Shown: positions 11,009 to 21,500 of the stretch, one piece after another | How positions within the stretch are numbered: position 1 is the stretch's first letter | Layout of the letters: every line of letters begins with the position of its first letter | NCBI GenBank assembly: GCA_947095585.1 | Contig: OX352763.1 | Location: forward strand, 104,139,908 to 104,203,907 | Source of the DNA: Nephrocerus scutellatus | Lineage: Eukaryota > Arthropoda > Insecta > Diptera > Pipunculidae | DNA length: 64,000 bases | Reading direction: 5' to 3' | Notes under the pieces: model-generated | The model's input: the letters and a program-made list of their open reading frames with translations, nothing else | Told to the model about the DNA's origin: nothing | Database searches by the model: none | Made by a program: the position numbers and the translations under genes

Positions 11009-11021
11009 ATCCCACTTCTGA
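11009..11021 (-). promoter_or_regulatory. Primer-binding-site-like segment (tRNA-Leu type)
   Basis: ATCCCACTTCTGA on the plus strand equals the 3' T-stem/acceptor part of an insect tRNA-Leu as I remember it, so the minus strand would offer a binding site. The same 13 bases lie in the same place relative to the related gag at 27786-27798. The expected TGG start is not present next to it, so the call is tentative. Confidence 0.4.
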
Positions 11022-11160
11022 TTTTGTAAGACGCAATTAAACAAAATAATAAAACACACAATACTTTCGTTTTCTGTTCTATTATATTAAGTTCGATGTT
11101 TATTCGTTTAGTGCTAAACAAGAACTGACTCTTCTACTAAAAGCCATGATATGATAAACT
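11022..11160 (-). other. Possible LTR remnant of the SAP-gag element
   Basis: AT-rich sequence with AATAAA-like words on the minus strand and AACTGACTCTT (about 11124-11134). That word also lies upstream of the related gag (27867-27877). It is the place where the end of the LTR is expected. No second LTR is recognised. Confidence 0.3.
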
Positions 11161-11289
11161 TAAGATATCAGACTACTTACACTACCGGCAGCTCCTTTTG
11201 TCTCTTTCTATTTACAGTGTTGTCACACAAGTATTTTCTTTTTCTGTGCTTTTGTAACCATTTACAGCTATATATTGACGTCTATTATT

Positions 11290-11640
11290 AGTCTATTAAT
11301 TAACATGGCCGATGGTCGAGAGAATCCAATATTGGCCAGTTTTGTAATCATTAAATAGTGTTGAAGTGAGTCAAATGCCTTACTTATGGCGATCACAATA
11401 CATGCCGTATCCAGTAATGTTTGAATTTTGTCAACGAAATCTATACAAGCTGAGGTAGTGTTTGAATTGTTTCTGAAGTCATATTGTGGCTATTGAATAT
11501 ATTATTTGAGCTTAGGTAGTTTTCAGTTTGTTTTCTGATTATTTTTTCTATTGGTTTTGACAAGAATACGTATTTTGATTGTTTCCCTTTGAAAATTAGT
11601 CTGGTTTTAGCGCGGTTTTCTTCAAATCATAACACATACC
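11290..11640 (-). pseudogene. LINE reverse transcriptase fragment
   Basis: The minus strand reads PIEKIIRKQTENYLSSNNIF, then YDFRNNSNTTSACIDFVDKI, then AISKAFDSLQH. These are the RT motifs of Jockey/CR1/R1-type LINEs (QYGFR-x-NSNT, and motif A D-x-SKAFD with Asp replaced by Ala here). Frames shift once near 11540. It is too short for any activity. Confidence 0.7.
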
Positions 11641-12030
11641 CATCTCCTATTAGAGAATTTACATGAAAAACACTTATACACTTATATCTAAACTATTTCT
11701 AAATCTTATAATTACATCATAAATCTTATAGAAATCCAACCCGCTGGGCGAAGGCAAAGAGAACTCACGTTATGTTCTTTTTAATTTTACAATTCATTCG
11801 TTTATTTCTATATATTAATTTAAAAAAAAAAAGATTTTAAAATGTATTTATATTACTTATGAAAAGTATTCTAGGACTTTTTATTAATTTTAATTATTAA
11901 TTAATTTTAATTATTATTATATAATTATTTAATTATTATTATTATCAAATAGAGATTATTGAATAAAAAAACATGGTTATCCAAAATAAAATAAAGACTG
12001 CTTTTAGTAGTTATTAAAAGGCATATGTGA
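11641..12030. other. No gene seen
   Basis: Very AT-rich, with short TTAATT repeats at about 11880-11950. Nothing is recognised. Confidence 0.4.
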
Positions 12031-12042
12031 ACAATTACTTAC

Positions 12043-12092
12043 TTGGTATTTTCCTTCGAGGATATCCTGCATGCATGATGTCGATAAGGTAC
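12043..12092 (-). pseudogene. Exon-like segment homologous to 6429-6476
   Basis: Minus strand: acceptor-like GATACAGCAG, coding part GTLSTSCMQDILEGKYQ, then donor GTAAGTAATTG. It shows the same edges and a similar protein motif as the copy at 6429-6476. This supports a transposon-borne, spliced accessory gene present in several copies. Confidence 0.4.
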
Positions 12093-12162
12093 CTGCTGTA
12101 TCGTTAATAAGGAAACTACCGAAAACTACTAAATTTTCAATTTTCAAATTTAAAAATAAAAA

Positions 12163-12180
12163 AAATATATATATATATAT

Positions 12181-12211
<31 letters not shown>

Positions 12212-12212
12212 G
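12163..12212. repeat. AT dinucleotide microsatellite
   Basis: (AT)n with a small interruption, about 50 bases. The flanking frames full of I and Y are its by-products. Confidence 0.9.
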
Positions 12213-12469
12213 CCAAATACACGTTCCGTACGTTCTGCCACCTTTTTCGGGCTAAGGCAATATTTAATTTAGCAGCTAGGTACGATGAAACAATAATCTT
12301 TCCACTTTAAAAAAAAGGATGTTTCCAACTCTATCAGAAAACTCGTCCAATTTAAATTAATTTTCTGGCTTGGGGCAAAGATTATCCTTTGCTTTAAAAC
12401 ACTTTGTGCCTTGTGGCAAACGGCGGCTCTATCCGACTACACCAAGCACTTCTGCCAGAACAAAATTTT

Positions 12470-12690
12470 ACGTGTAGTTCTGCGCAAGTTCACTTTAACT
12501 TTCAAAGAAAGAAAATTGTTTTGAAATAATTTAAAACAACATTCAAAGAAAACTTTCGAAATAACTTGGTTTAACTTTAAAAGAAAACGGTTTTGCCATA
12601 AAATTTCAATTTAACTTTGAGAGGAAACTGTTTAAAAAAACTCGATTTAACTTAAAAAAAACTGTTTTAAAAAACTTGATCTCAACTTTG
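12470..12690. repeat. Short degenerate tandem repeat
   Basis: Six or so imperfect copies of a ~35-45 base unit like TTTAACTTTAAAAGAAAACGGTTTT. Boundaries are vague. Around it (12213-13160) I see no gene. Confidence 0.6.
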
Positions 12691-13159
12691 AACAGCCGTA
12701 GTAGGCACCCACTGCACCCCTGTCACGTCCTTAATTATTCAGTGGTCAAGCCAACCGAGGTCTAGACCCCAATCTGCTGAACCACCAAATACTGCCATCA
12801 GCTACCTTGGCTCCTAACGGGTTGGAACGGGTTCGGAAATACGAAATTCTCTGAATCGGAATTTCCAACTCGTCTGGAAGGCGGCCGATGCACAATCTTC
12901 TGACCTGTCTAGTCTTGTGTAAAAAGGTAGTTTGGAATATGAATTATGGGGAATTAAAATGGGAATAAGGAAAACTTCGGAAAAGGTAGGGTGATAGTTT
13001 TTAAAAGGGAAATTTATTGAAAAAAATAAAAAAAAATTAAAGGGTTTAAAAAAATGACAAAATTGATGTAACCACTTGACAGTTTTCACGAAACGCCGAG
13101 TAAATATAGTTCGAAAATATGACTAAATTCGATACAACTGACCGTTTCGGGAAAAATCC

Positions 13160-13610
13160 ATGTTAATACTGAGTTATGTGCAATTTGACGATGGAAATAA
13201 ATGTATCTTTAATAATTGCCTCAAACAATTTAGGAATACTAAGCAATTTACAAATAGGTCTAAAATTTTCAACAAGCATTTTGGATCCATTCTTATGAAT
13301 AGGTGAAATAGAACTTGTTTTCCAACAAGAAAGAAACAGACCCGTCCTCAGTGACTTATTAAACATATAAGATAAAGCATAAACTAAATTTTGGCAGCAA
13401 TACTTCAAAAAAGAGTTGCAGCAGAGTTTTAAAGCTTGCCACCAATTCTTTTATACAATCAGCAACATCTTTCTGAGAAATGTCGATAATATTTTTATCA
13501 CAAAATGGTTGTATATGTGTGCGCAAAAATTTTGCTACAATTTCTTTTGAGAATGGACCTTAAATATTCGCTACATAAGATTTTGTTTTTGTTTGTCAAC
13601 ATTTGATTGT
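13160..13610 (-). pseudogene. LINE reverse transcriptase N-terminal fragment
   Basis: Minus 13163-13408 reads FNKSLRTGLFLSCWKTSSIS, then PIHKNGSKMLVENFRPICKL, then PKLFEAII. This is the finger/palm start of LINE RT (FN-SL-x-G-x-FP-x-WK-x-I-PI-K-G-x-YRPI-LS-x-KLFE). In another frame upstream (13420-13610) comes DVADCIKELVASF, the usual preceding region. One frameshift separates them; motif A and later are missing. Confidence 0.7.
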
Positions 13611-13822
13611 TTGTGCGATTTTACTGTCGGGAAAGGTTGCTGCCGAAAACAATCCCATTGTATCCATAAGAGCAAATTACCATTACCATCATTGTTATTG
13701 TTGTATTATTATATAAATCTTTAAATACGCTTTTGTAAAGTCGGAAGAAATTTCTAAAACTAAATGAGGGTTTCATTATAACACATCGATACCAAAAACT
13801 AAACAAATATGCAATCAAACAC

Positions 13823-13893
13823 TTACTTGCGTTCGTCTAATTCGAAAGGATTAGATAAATCCCTTAATAATCTTCTTTTCATTGTAATTTCAA
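13823..13893 (-). pseudogene. Harbinger N-terminal exon fragment with splice donor
   Basis: The minus strand reads RRLLRDLSNPFELDERK and is followed directly by GTAAGT. RR-LLRD-SNPF is the usual start of one Harbinger transposase group. The following exon is not recognisable in the ~250 bases downstream. Confidence 0.45.
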
Positions 13894-14980
13894 TTTTCTC
13901 TAACCTATTATCATGTTCATCAAAAAAACAATTCTATTGAATTCATATTTTAACTGTTTTCTTTTTCTATATATTTAAGTAAATAAATAACACAATAATT
14001 AATTTGAGCAATGAGAATTTTTTAGAAATTTGACACACAATTGAAAAGTAATTCAAAAAATTTACAGTAACACCAAATACATCTAATGTTAATGTGGCAA
14101 TACTTTAATGTTGATTCGATTTAGTTACGCAATACGAAATTAAAATTAACACGACTCAACAGAGTATTATTATTAGCTTTTGAACTTTGATCGTGTCCTT
14201 GAATTTATGAAGTAAACATGTTGATCTCTTGATCGCAATTTATGTGTGGTAGTTTGATACATTTAATAAAATATTGCCGCAGATGCTCATAACCCGCAGT
14301 CGAAAATAATGACATGGTAAACTGTCGCAACGTCGGTGTATATTTGCCAAATTGTTTCATATATAAATGATTGTTCTTATGTCCTAATAAATTAAAAAAA
14401 TAATTATAAATATTAAGTATTGACAATTAATAGCAAATAACTTATTTATTAACAATCATATATCTAATAAATAGGTATATAAAATTGTGTCATATGTTCA
14501 ATTTAACTTAGAATGTTTGATTTTAAAGTGGTTTGCCCGTAGGAAAAATAAAAATAAAAAACGTATTTAGAAATTTTCATCCAATTTTTCTTTTCGATAA
14601 AAAAAAATAAGAAAAATTGATTGGCGCGCCATCTATTGTTCTCGTTAAAAACGTTTGGTATGCCATCTAGAAATCCTCTCCGAAACAAAATTTAACGAAA
14701 TCATGCTGTCGTTGGCATTTGCTATGGAAAAGTACACGATTTCCCTTATAGTAATATAAGTTATTTGCTTCAAATATATGAATTTTTGCCAATTACGTCG
14801 TGGATACCGGAGGGTGTTAAAAAAAAGACAACTTGTTCCGATGAGTGATAAATAACAACTTCTTTATTCGTTTCTTTCTTTCTTTAAAAATTGAAAATTG
14901 GTTTTACAATCTTTTTTACTGAATTGACAAAATTGATACTTTAAATATTTTGCTTAATTGACATTACAGAATTTATACTT
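13894..14980. other. AT-rich stretch without recognised gene
   Basis: Minus frames at 14205-14426 and 14503-14688 are open but match nothing I know. CGCCATCTATTGTTCTCGTTAAAAACG followed by a second GCCATCTA (14625-14672) is a short imperfect repeat. Confidence 0.35.
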
Positions 14981-15059
14981 AATTGACATTATTAACTCTT
15001 TTATTATTTCGCCTAATTGACATTACAAAAAATATTCCAATTTACTGTTTTAGCATTTA

Positions 15060-15345
15060 TCTATCTTTTAATGTCTACTGTATATCTGTGCCATCGAAAG
15101 TAGAAAGACTTACTTCGATATATTTAAACGTGAAGTGGGCACATGCAGTCGTTACTTTCGTTGTCTGCATGTTCGATGCAATTTCAAAGTCTTCTGATGC
15201 ATTATCATCTTCATTATTGTCGATCAGACCGAAATGTTCGAGTAGTCGTTCCCTAAGGTCTTGTTTTCGTCCACTTATTGTCAGTCCCACCTCCCTTTAT
15301 TTGTCCTCAAATCAGTCACCGTCATTTTTAATATTGAGTGTACGT
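15060..15345 (-). pseudogene. SAP-domain Gag N-terminus of an LTR retroelement
   Basis: Minus frame: VTDLRTNKG, then LTISGRKQDLRERLLEHFGL. This is a SAP motif (hydrophobic-x-ISG-x-K-x-DL-x-x-RLL), followed by an acidic linker and FTFKYIEVSLSTFDG. That last block resembles the start of the capsid part of Gag in the same group (FTF-D-E-SL-FDGD). A one-base change early separates the first SAP helix from the rest. The capsid and pol are missing. It resembles the Gag at 10.6 kb in layout. Confidence 0.6.
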
Positions 15346-15960
15346 CCATTGTAACAAATACAATACTAATTAAATATAGAAATATGGCTTTGCTCGACTA
15401 ATATGCAAAGACGGAATTTTATCGTATTTATTGGATCTGGTATTAAAACAGTACACGTTTAGTTTTATTGAATAACCGTAATATATATTGTTGTATACAA
15501 AAACTTATCAAAACTTATTTACTATATTGTGATGAGACGCGTGTGCCGACAGTGAAGAGAACAAGATGACTGACTTCAAGTTGCTGAAATGCTGACCACC
15601 GACCAAGTGTCTCGCTCAGTACATCAACGGCACACGTATGTGAGTGTGTACTAATAAGCAACACGGGCGGTTGTCTAATAGTGGGCCCTGCAGGCCCTAC
15701 AGATATATCAAACAAATGATTATAGATATATATTTATTAGCAAATTATTATACATATTATTTAAATTTAACTATAAAGTTATATTGTACAATGTATCAAT
15801 CTTTTAAAATAATATTTTAAATTTTTGGTTTTAAAGAAATCTTGTTTTACTCTGGCAATGCCATTCGTTTATATTTTATTCTTATTGGAATTCGTGTAAT
15901 GAAGTTCGAGTGATTTTTGTTTTATGAGATCGCGTAACATCACCATAAGGCCATACTACA
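15346..15960. other. No gene seen; possible leader of an LTR element
   Basis: This stretch separates the SAP Gag from a primer-binding site (15968-15985, minus). CGTGTGCCGACAG and its near complement (GGCACACG at about 15628) form a weak inverted pair. No frame is recognised. Confidence 0.3.
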
Positions 15961-15967
15961 TTGTCGG

Positions 15968-15985
15968 GCCCCACGTTGGGCGCCA
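15968..15985 (-). promoter_or_regulatory. Retroelement primer-binding site, tRNA-Lys
   Basis: GCCCCACGTTGGGCGCCA equals, over 18 bases, the 3' end of an insect tRNA-Lys including CCA. The minus strand therefore carries TGGCGCCCAACGTGGGGC, the primer site used by gypsy-like retroelements. The LTR end should start at 15986 and run to higher coordinates. Only about 60 bases are seen before the SINE-like repeat at 16044. Confidence 0.75.
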
Positions 15986-16043
15986 TTTTATTTTATGTAA
16001 TGAAGTTCCTATTAGGTCCATGTTATTTTGAATGGTGGATGTT

Positions 16044-16200
16044 GACATAACTCTCAGCGAATGGTGTGGTGCGGAGTGCACGTCTTGCGGACGCTCGGTC
16101 CTAGCTCGCCGAAATGGGTGGGTTTTATGCACCGCCATAAGCTGTAACCTTCATTAAATAAAAAAAATTACGTGCACATTGTGGAGAGAACACGCAAGGA
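16044..16200 (+). mobile_element. Short interspersed repeat, family S1, copy 1
   Basis: Contains GCGAATGGTGTGGTGCGGAG, TGCACG, CTAGCTCGCCGAAATGGGTG and then an A-rich stretch with ACGTGCAC and a purine-rich tail. Three other copies in the same orientation lie at 42890, 47525 and 56610. The front of copy 3 (GGTGGCTGAATGGCTAACGG) resembles a pol III A box, so I consider it a tRNA-derived SINE or the 3' end of a LINE. Confidence 0.55.
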
Positions 16201-16600
16201 GAAGATCGAAAAATAGATGGCTTGCCCCGTCATCGGCATTAGGCATTTCTGAGAAGGGAAAGAAAGACCCCGAAGTAAAAGTTGTTCTTAGTTTGACGTG
16301 ATGGACTCACAAGAGGAAAGCCAAGAAAAATTAGAATTCAGCCTCATTTCTTTTTCTTCTTAGACCTATGGAGCTTTAATCAACAACAAAGGGGGAAAAA
16401 CCGAGGGAAAAAAATGCAATTGGTCAATTTGGGTACAAATTTAATGGGCTTTATTTATCGATAACTAGTATGTTTGTACAAAAAAAATATAACGTATATG
16501 ACTACAAAAAAAATTGATTTACCAAGGGTTAATAATGTCTACAAAAAGTGTCAAAAAGCTAAGTTATTATTTACTTCGTAAGGTTAAAAGTATCATAATT
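16201..16600. other. No gene seen
   Basis: Purine-rich at first, then AT-rich. No product is recognised. Confidence 0.35.
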
Positions 16601-17345
16601 TTCTTAATAATTATAAAAAAAAGGTAAGTAAATGTGTATTAAACAAAGGTATCAATCATAATTAATAAGGTTCAAACCAATTTTAAAAGGAAAGTTAGTA
16701 TGTTCTTTGCATTTAAAAAAGTATTAAAAGGTAGGTAAATATGTATTAAACAAAGGTATCTTTTTATTAAGCAAAGGTATCAATCATTATTAAGTTTAAA
16801 ACCAATTTTAATGAAAGTTAGTAAGTATGTTCCTTTCTTTAAATAAAAAGGTATCAAAAGGTAGGTAAATAAACCTTTCAAGTATATTAGCCAAACACTT
16901 ATCTAATAGCCGAACACTTATTAACTTTTAGATTATAATTAAAACCAAAATATATTCTTTTCTTTGGCTACAAGGCCGATTCTTTATTCAATACTCCGCA
17001 ATACTACAACCATTCGACTTTGGACACAGAACCAGACTGACTCGAGTGTTTCTTAAACTCTCTCTCTCTCGACCACCGGTAGCTTCGTTACATCTTTTTT
17101 ATTATATTTTCAATACAATGATGCAATGTCAGTTTTGCCTGCTATACAAGTATTACTTAATTTTAAATGGTAAGTAAATGTGTAGTACACAAAGGTATCA
17201 ATTAAAAATCATAAATTATTTTCTCTTTTTTTTTTTTTAAGTATCAGAAGGTAGGTAAATATGTAATAAGCATAGGTACCAATCAAATCTTATTAAGTTA
17301 AAACCGATTTCAAAAGGTAAGTAAATAGTAGTACACAAAGTTATC
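16600..17345. repeat. Diverged ~105-120-bp tandem repeat with GGTAAGTAAA motif
   Basis: GGTAAGTAAATGTGTA or GGTAGGTAAATATGTA followed by TTAAACAAAGGTATCAATCA and AAAACCAATTTTAAAA recurs at about 16622, 16731, 16857, 17169, 17253 and 17317. An unrelated insert (16890-17160) carries CAATACTCCGCAATACTACA and a CTCTCTCT run, perhaps LTR-derived. Every unit begins like a splice donor. Confidence 0.65.
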
Positions 17346-17356
17346 AAACAGATATG

Positions 17357-17412
17357 TATATATATATATATATATATAATATATATATATATAATATATA
17401 TATATATATAGG
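17357..17412. repeat. AT dinucleotide microsatellite
   Basis: TATATA runs with two interruptions. Confidence 0.9.
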
Positions 17413-17801
17413 TAAGTATTGAAGAAAAAAAATTTAGTATCTGTCAAATTATGGATACTTTATAGGATTTGGTATCCAAATCCCAAGGTGAGTAACGTAC
17501 ATTTTACTTTTCTTTTCTTTTCGAAGGAAGGAAAAAAACAATTTAACTCAACTTACAGTGTTTTTATAAAAATATAATACTCCCGCTCGGTTATTCCTGT
17601 ATGTTTTTAATGCGGCTGACAACTCTCGCTGTCCGTCCTGAGCTCTTCGTCCGGAGGTCCAGGGTATCCAAATAAGCGTAGGGTTTCGTGCTAACATTTT
17701 TCTCTTCCACCTTCTTTTTCTCAGTGTTCTTGATGCTTTGACTTTAGAGTCGGCTGAAAACTTAATTTTTTACTTTTTTAAATAATAATAGTTTTATAAA
17801 T

Positions 17802-18891
17802 TTAATTGTATGTCGTGTTTATATATGCGGATAGTTTGTTGTGGACGTTTTTTGAAATGTTTGTAGAATTTCTCGATGAGCTGGATTCAAGTTTAATCGG
17901 AATATAGTTTTGTCTTGATGGTATAGCTTCATATATAGGACCATTCTTCTTCTTTAAATAGTTGTGTTGAAAACAGCAGGCTAAAACAATTTTGGTAGCT
18001 TTTTCAGGACATAAGTTTACTGTCTTAAGCAAAATTACAAAGCGGTGAGCGAGAATGCCAAAACAATTTTCTACGCGTACTCTTGCAGAACTGAGGCATT
18101 TATTGAAATTCAACTCTTGCGGAGATATTTGCATGCCTGAATATGGCTTCATTATGTACTCTTTCAGTTGGAAAGCATCATCCGCCACAAAAACATACGG
18201 CAACTTTTCTCCGCCATTAACGAGTTCTTACGCCTCTGGTATCTGAGAATTACTTTCCAACATTCTTGCAAATGTGGTGTGGCCATAAACTCCTCCACCG
18301 GAAATGCGTTCATTTTTCCCAATTTTACTTAATTTAAGATGTATTTAAGATAAAGATGATACCTTTATGAATTCATTTAATACCAATGTAATGGCTTCAC
18401 ATGTTTCTATCACAATTTTCCCAATTGCTTGAAGCGATACAGCGTAAACAATTTTAGGTCCTCGAAGTCATTGCCTTTAGCGAGGTATCTAAGACTGATC
18501 GACAATCGCGTTTCCGGAGATATTGCATCTCTCATAAAAGTGTCTGTTTTTTTTATGTAAGGAGTAACTTTTTTTAAAGTTCGTGAAAGGCTTCTGCATT
18601 CATTCTCGTAAAATTGAAGAAATCATTCGGCTCGTTTATTTTAAGCTCTCTTATTCATTTTTCATTCGAAAAGTTTTTCTTATCTTTCAGCCATTCCTTC
18701 ATCCAAAATTTTTTTATTTCTATTTCTTCCTTTTCACTATCTATACCTTCTGCAATTACCATTAATGCTAATATTTTTCTTTTTTCGCTCATCTTACAAA
18801 ATTTACGTCGCGTCGTACTACTTCCACTAAAATAATAATATTTTTGAGAGTAAAAGCAGTCTTTCAATTCAGTTGATGTAGTGTGTGGCAA
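17802..18891 (-). pseudogene. PIF/Harbinger transposase with central deletion
   Basis: From N to C on the minus strand: KKFWMKEWLKDKKNFSNEK (18655-18730), then NDFFNFTRMNAEAFHEL (about 18560-18620), then ISLRYLAKGNDFEDLK and AIGKIVIETCEAI (18400-18510). After a gap come VYGHTTFARMLESNSQIPEA, a stop, PYVFVADDAFQL, IMKPYSG, RVRVENCFGILAHRF, and VLACCFQHNYLKKKN (17802-18300). About 80-90 residues carrying the first catalytic Asp are deleted near 18345; the second Asp region (VADDAF) and the third acidic residue (RVRVENCFG, E) remain. The deletion and the in-frame stop make it inactive. I see no terminal repeats. Confidence 0.85.
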
Positions 18892-19009
18892 AGTAATAAT
18901 TTAGTTGACAACTCAGTTTACAATCGAATTGAATTGTATATGGACTGCATAACACGGTTTGATTTGGGCAACAACCGAGTAGAATCGTGTATGGAGTGCA
19001 TATCAGTAG

Positions 19010-19215
19010 ATCACACAGCAGGCTGATAGATTCGTCATGAAGATCACAGAGCAACCTGAATTGTTGTAGCACATATCGTTGGCCGAACCTATCTGTAGAT
19101 CATACAGCAGGCTGATAGATTCGTCATGAAGATCACAGAGCAACCTGAATTGTTGTAGCACATATCGTTGGCCGAACCTATCTGTAGATCATACAGCAGC
19201 TGATAGATTCGTTAG
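19010..19215. repeat. 83-bp tandem duplication
   Basis: GTAGATCACACAGCAGGCTG...TTGTTGTAGCACATATCGTTGG...CCGAACCTATCT repeats about 2.4 times; the last copy is partial and decayed. It lies downstream (minus sense) of an integrase end and may be in the 3' non-coding part of that retroelement. Confidence 0.8.
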
Positions 19216-19334
19216 GAATGACAGCAACCTGAATTCATTTATTGTTTTTCCATTAAAAGAACATAAATTATTTATTTACATAGAGAAATTTGAAAAGTTC
19301 TTTAAAAATTTAAGATACATTTAAAATGTTAGTA

Positions 19335-19545
19335 GTAGTTAAAATTAGTGCTCTTCAGCTTTGCAGTCCATGACATTGATTTCGAAATCCGATTAATTGC
19401 ACCAAGGTTTCATCTTGTCCGCTGCATAGACTGACTCAAAATTTAGTGCTCTTCAGCTTTGCAGTCCATGACATTGATTTCGAAATCCGATTAATTGCAC
19501 CAAGGTTTCATCTTGTCCGCTGCATAGACTGACTCAAAATTATTT
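19335..19545 (-). repeat. 102-bp tandem duplication in an integrase tail
   Basis: AAATTAGTGCTCTTCAGCTT...CTGCATAGACTGACTCAAAATT occurs twice with no differences that I can see. On the minus strand it encodes FESVYAADKMKPWCN, the end of a gypsy-type integrase, so the duplication copied the C-terminal tail. Confidence 0.8.
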
Positions 19546-19745
19546 TTACTCACTTGAGTTGTATCTGTATTAGATATAACATATCTGTCGTTTTTAACTA
19601 GGTAAGGACCCTTGTAAAGGGCAAGTAACTTTTGTGATTGACCTTTTGCCATATGTTGTAGACGTATAGAAGCACTAGATCGCCTTCGTGATAGTTTTGG
19701 TGTACATTTCCTTTGCCTATTGAAGTGTATAGCTCGTGTTTCTTT
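19345..19745 (-). pseudogene. Gypsy-type integrase C-terminal fragment
   Basis: Minus strand about 19740 to 19560: IGKGNVHQNYHEGDLVLLYV followed by a Y-x-GPY-like segment and a V-x-NDRYVIS strand, ending AADKMKPW. This fits the GPY/F module that closes Ty3/gypsy integrase (EGDLVL, YKGPY, then APD-x-KPW). RT and the integrase core are missing. It is on the same strand and downstream of the protease and gag pieces at 19.85-21.5 kb, so the element is a deletion derivative. Confidence 0.6.
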
Positions 19746-19849
19746 TAATATTATATTCGTTTCTAATTAGTTGGTTTTACCCAACTGGGGTACTTTCTCC
19801 GCGAAACAGTCGGAGTATTTAATTAAAAGTTATATCAGAGTGCTTATCG

Positions 19850-20075
19850 TTCCAGCCTAATCAGGCAGTTATTTTCAGTTATAACGCGAATTCCCGAATG
19901 TTTTAACAGGTTTCGTCCGAGGATAATTTTGTATTCTTGCAGAGAATCACCAACCACAATATCGAAATATTAAGCTTCTATAATAATTAGATATATACTT
20001 TTCGAGAAATCAAAACAAATCGCTGTACAGACTGTAACCAAATTATTATACGTTTTTTGCTATAAATAAAGAAAC
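19850..20075 (-). pseudogene. Retroelement protease end fragment
   Basis: The minus strand reads YFDIVVGDSLQEYKIILGRN, then LLKHSGIRV. ILGRN-LL matches the second conserved loop of retroelement aspartic proteases; the active-site DTG part is not recognised. One frame change is needed near 19970. It lies between a zinc-knuckle gag and the integrase tail in the expected order. Confidence 0.5.
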
Positions 20076-20199
20076 TATCTATCTATAATTGAACTTATGT
20101 TCTCAGAAGTTAAGAATGTTGAATGTTCAGTGTTTAAAATTATTGGCTCAGCAAAATTTTTCTCAAAGAACTTTCCAATTATATTTAACTTTAGTCTTT

Positions 20200-20780
20200 T
20201 ATCATTTACAAGCTGTTGTGACGTTTGTGGCAGATCTGACATGATCGATTTGCCTTGCATGTTTTTACGGTGTGTGAATCACTAAGGCAATTAAAACATC
20301 TCCCTTTATCGCTTATAAATGATCGTCTTTCATTTAGGTTCATAGATCTAAACTTTGGGCAGTGGTATAACATATGCTCGATTTGACATAATGGGCACAT
20401 CAAATCGGAAGTGAAATTCGTCTGTGTAGCCGCGTTACAGGTCGGTTGGAAATCTCTCGAATTCCCTCAAGCGTATCTGCTCTGGTTTGGAGACACTCGA
20501 TAAGATCTTGGAACGTGGGATGATCCACCTTGGATGATTCATGCTGCCAAAATTTCATGCTGTCGTCGTCCAATTTAATTGAATAGCATCCAATAATGAT
20601 ATTTTTTTCGCTAGCTCTGATGCACTGCTACAATTTATCATCCCGATCAATAAATGTTGTAACATCAATTTTTTCAAATTTTTCCCACTTCGTCGAGCTC
20701 ACCATTTGTGCTATTGCCATTTCTTCATCATAATTCACTTTAAATATTTTAAAGGGGACCGATGTTGCTGTGCGTAGGGT
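20200..20780 (-). pseudogene. BEL/Pao-like gag end with zinc knuckles
   Basis: Minus 20206-20403: CPLCQIEHMLYHCPKF, then CFNCLSDSHTVKTC and CQICHKRHNSL. This is the triple cysteine-histidine cluster seen in BEL/Pao gag proteins. Upstream (about 20470-20590, minus) DDDSMKFWQHESSKVDHPTF, then LQTRADTLE, is also typical of that family. Stops interrupt the part before. A sister frame upstream at 20863-21500 is of gypsy type, so two gag fragments are joined near 20810-20860. Confidence 0.65.
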
Positions 20781-20862
20781 ACCGACGAAGGTGAAGTGCT
20801 AATAAGCTTCATAACCGAGACCGGCGAAGTGAAGTTACCGACTATGTATTTGTACAGGAATA

Positions 20863-21500
20863 TTAAATAATGTTACCAATTTCATGAATTTTCATGTTCT
20901 TAGGCCTCGGGTAAAGGTATCCAGAGCCTTGTCTCTGTACGTTTCTATTAATATGTGCCTTGCATCCGGTGTAATATCTATATGTACTTGAAACTTTGTT
21001 AAGAACTAATGTCAAATGTTGGTAGACTGATTGGTAGTATTGCTCAACGCTACTGTTACCTTGGGTCAATGTTGTCATCTGGTACTCTAACGTACCTAGA
21101 TCGCGTTTGTCAGCGTATTGGGTAGTCAAACATTTGGATATACACTCCCAATTTAGTGGGATGTTGTACGATTCTAACACTGCATCTGCGTTGCCAAATT
21201 TTTCATTTCGAACAGTGTTAAGAATACCAAAATATTTAGGAGTACCTTTTAGGCTATTATAGAGGTTGAGAATTCTTTGAACGCTCTTCCTCCATGAACT
21301 GAATTCACCTGGGTTCCTGGAAAATTCTCTAAGACTTCGGACTACGTCCGCAATTTTGTCTAATTTGTTAAGATTGCCGACAAATTGTGAATCAATTGTT
21401 TGTTCTACTCCTTTGTAGAAATTCGCATGAGGATTAATTATTGATTGGACAATGCCTTTGCATTGCTCATTGCATCAAGTTCTGCTGAAGCGGTTACTTG
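20863..21500 (-). pseudogene. Gypsy-type Gag capsid fragment
   Basis: The minus frame is open from about 21470 to 20863 although a Met appears only at 21180: VRSLREFSRNPGEFSSWRKS, ILNLYNSLKGTPKYFGIL, then ADKRDLGTLEYQMTTLTQGN and VEQYYQSVYQHL. DKRDL-x-TLEYQM-x-L-x-QG is a conserved capsid stretch of 412/mdg1-like gag. Nucleocapsid does not follow in this frame. It presumably belongs to the element whose primer site is near 22069. Confidence 0.65.
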
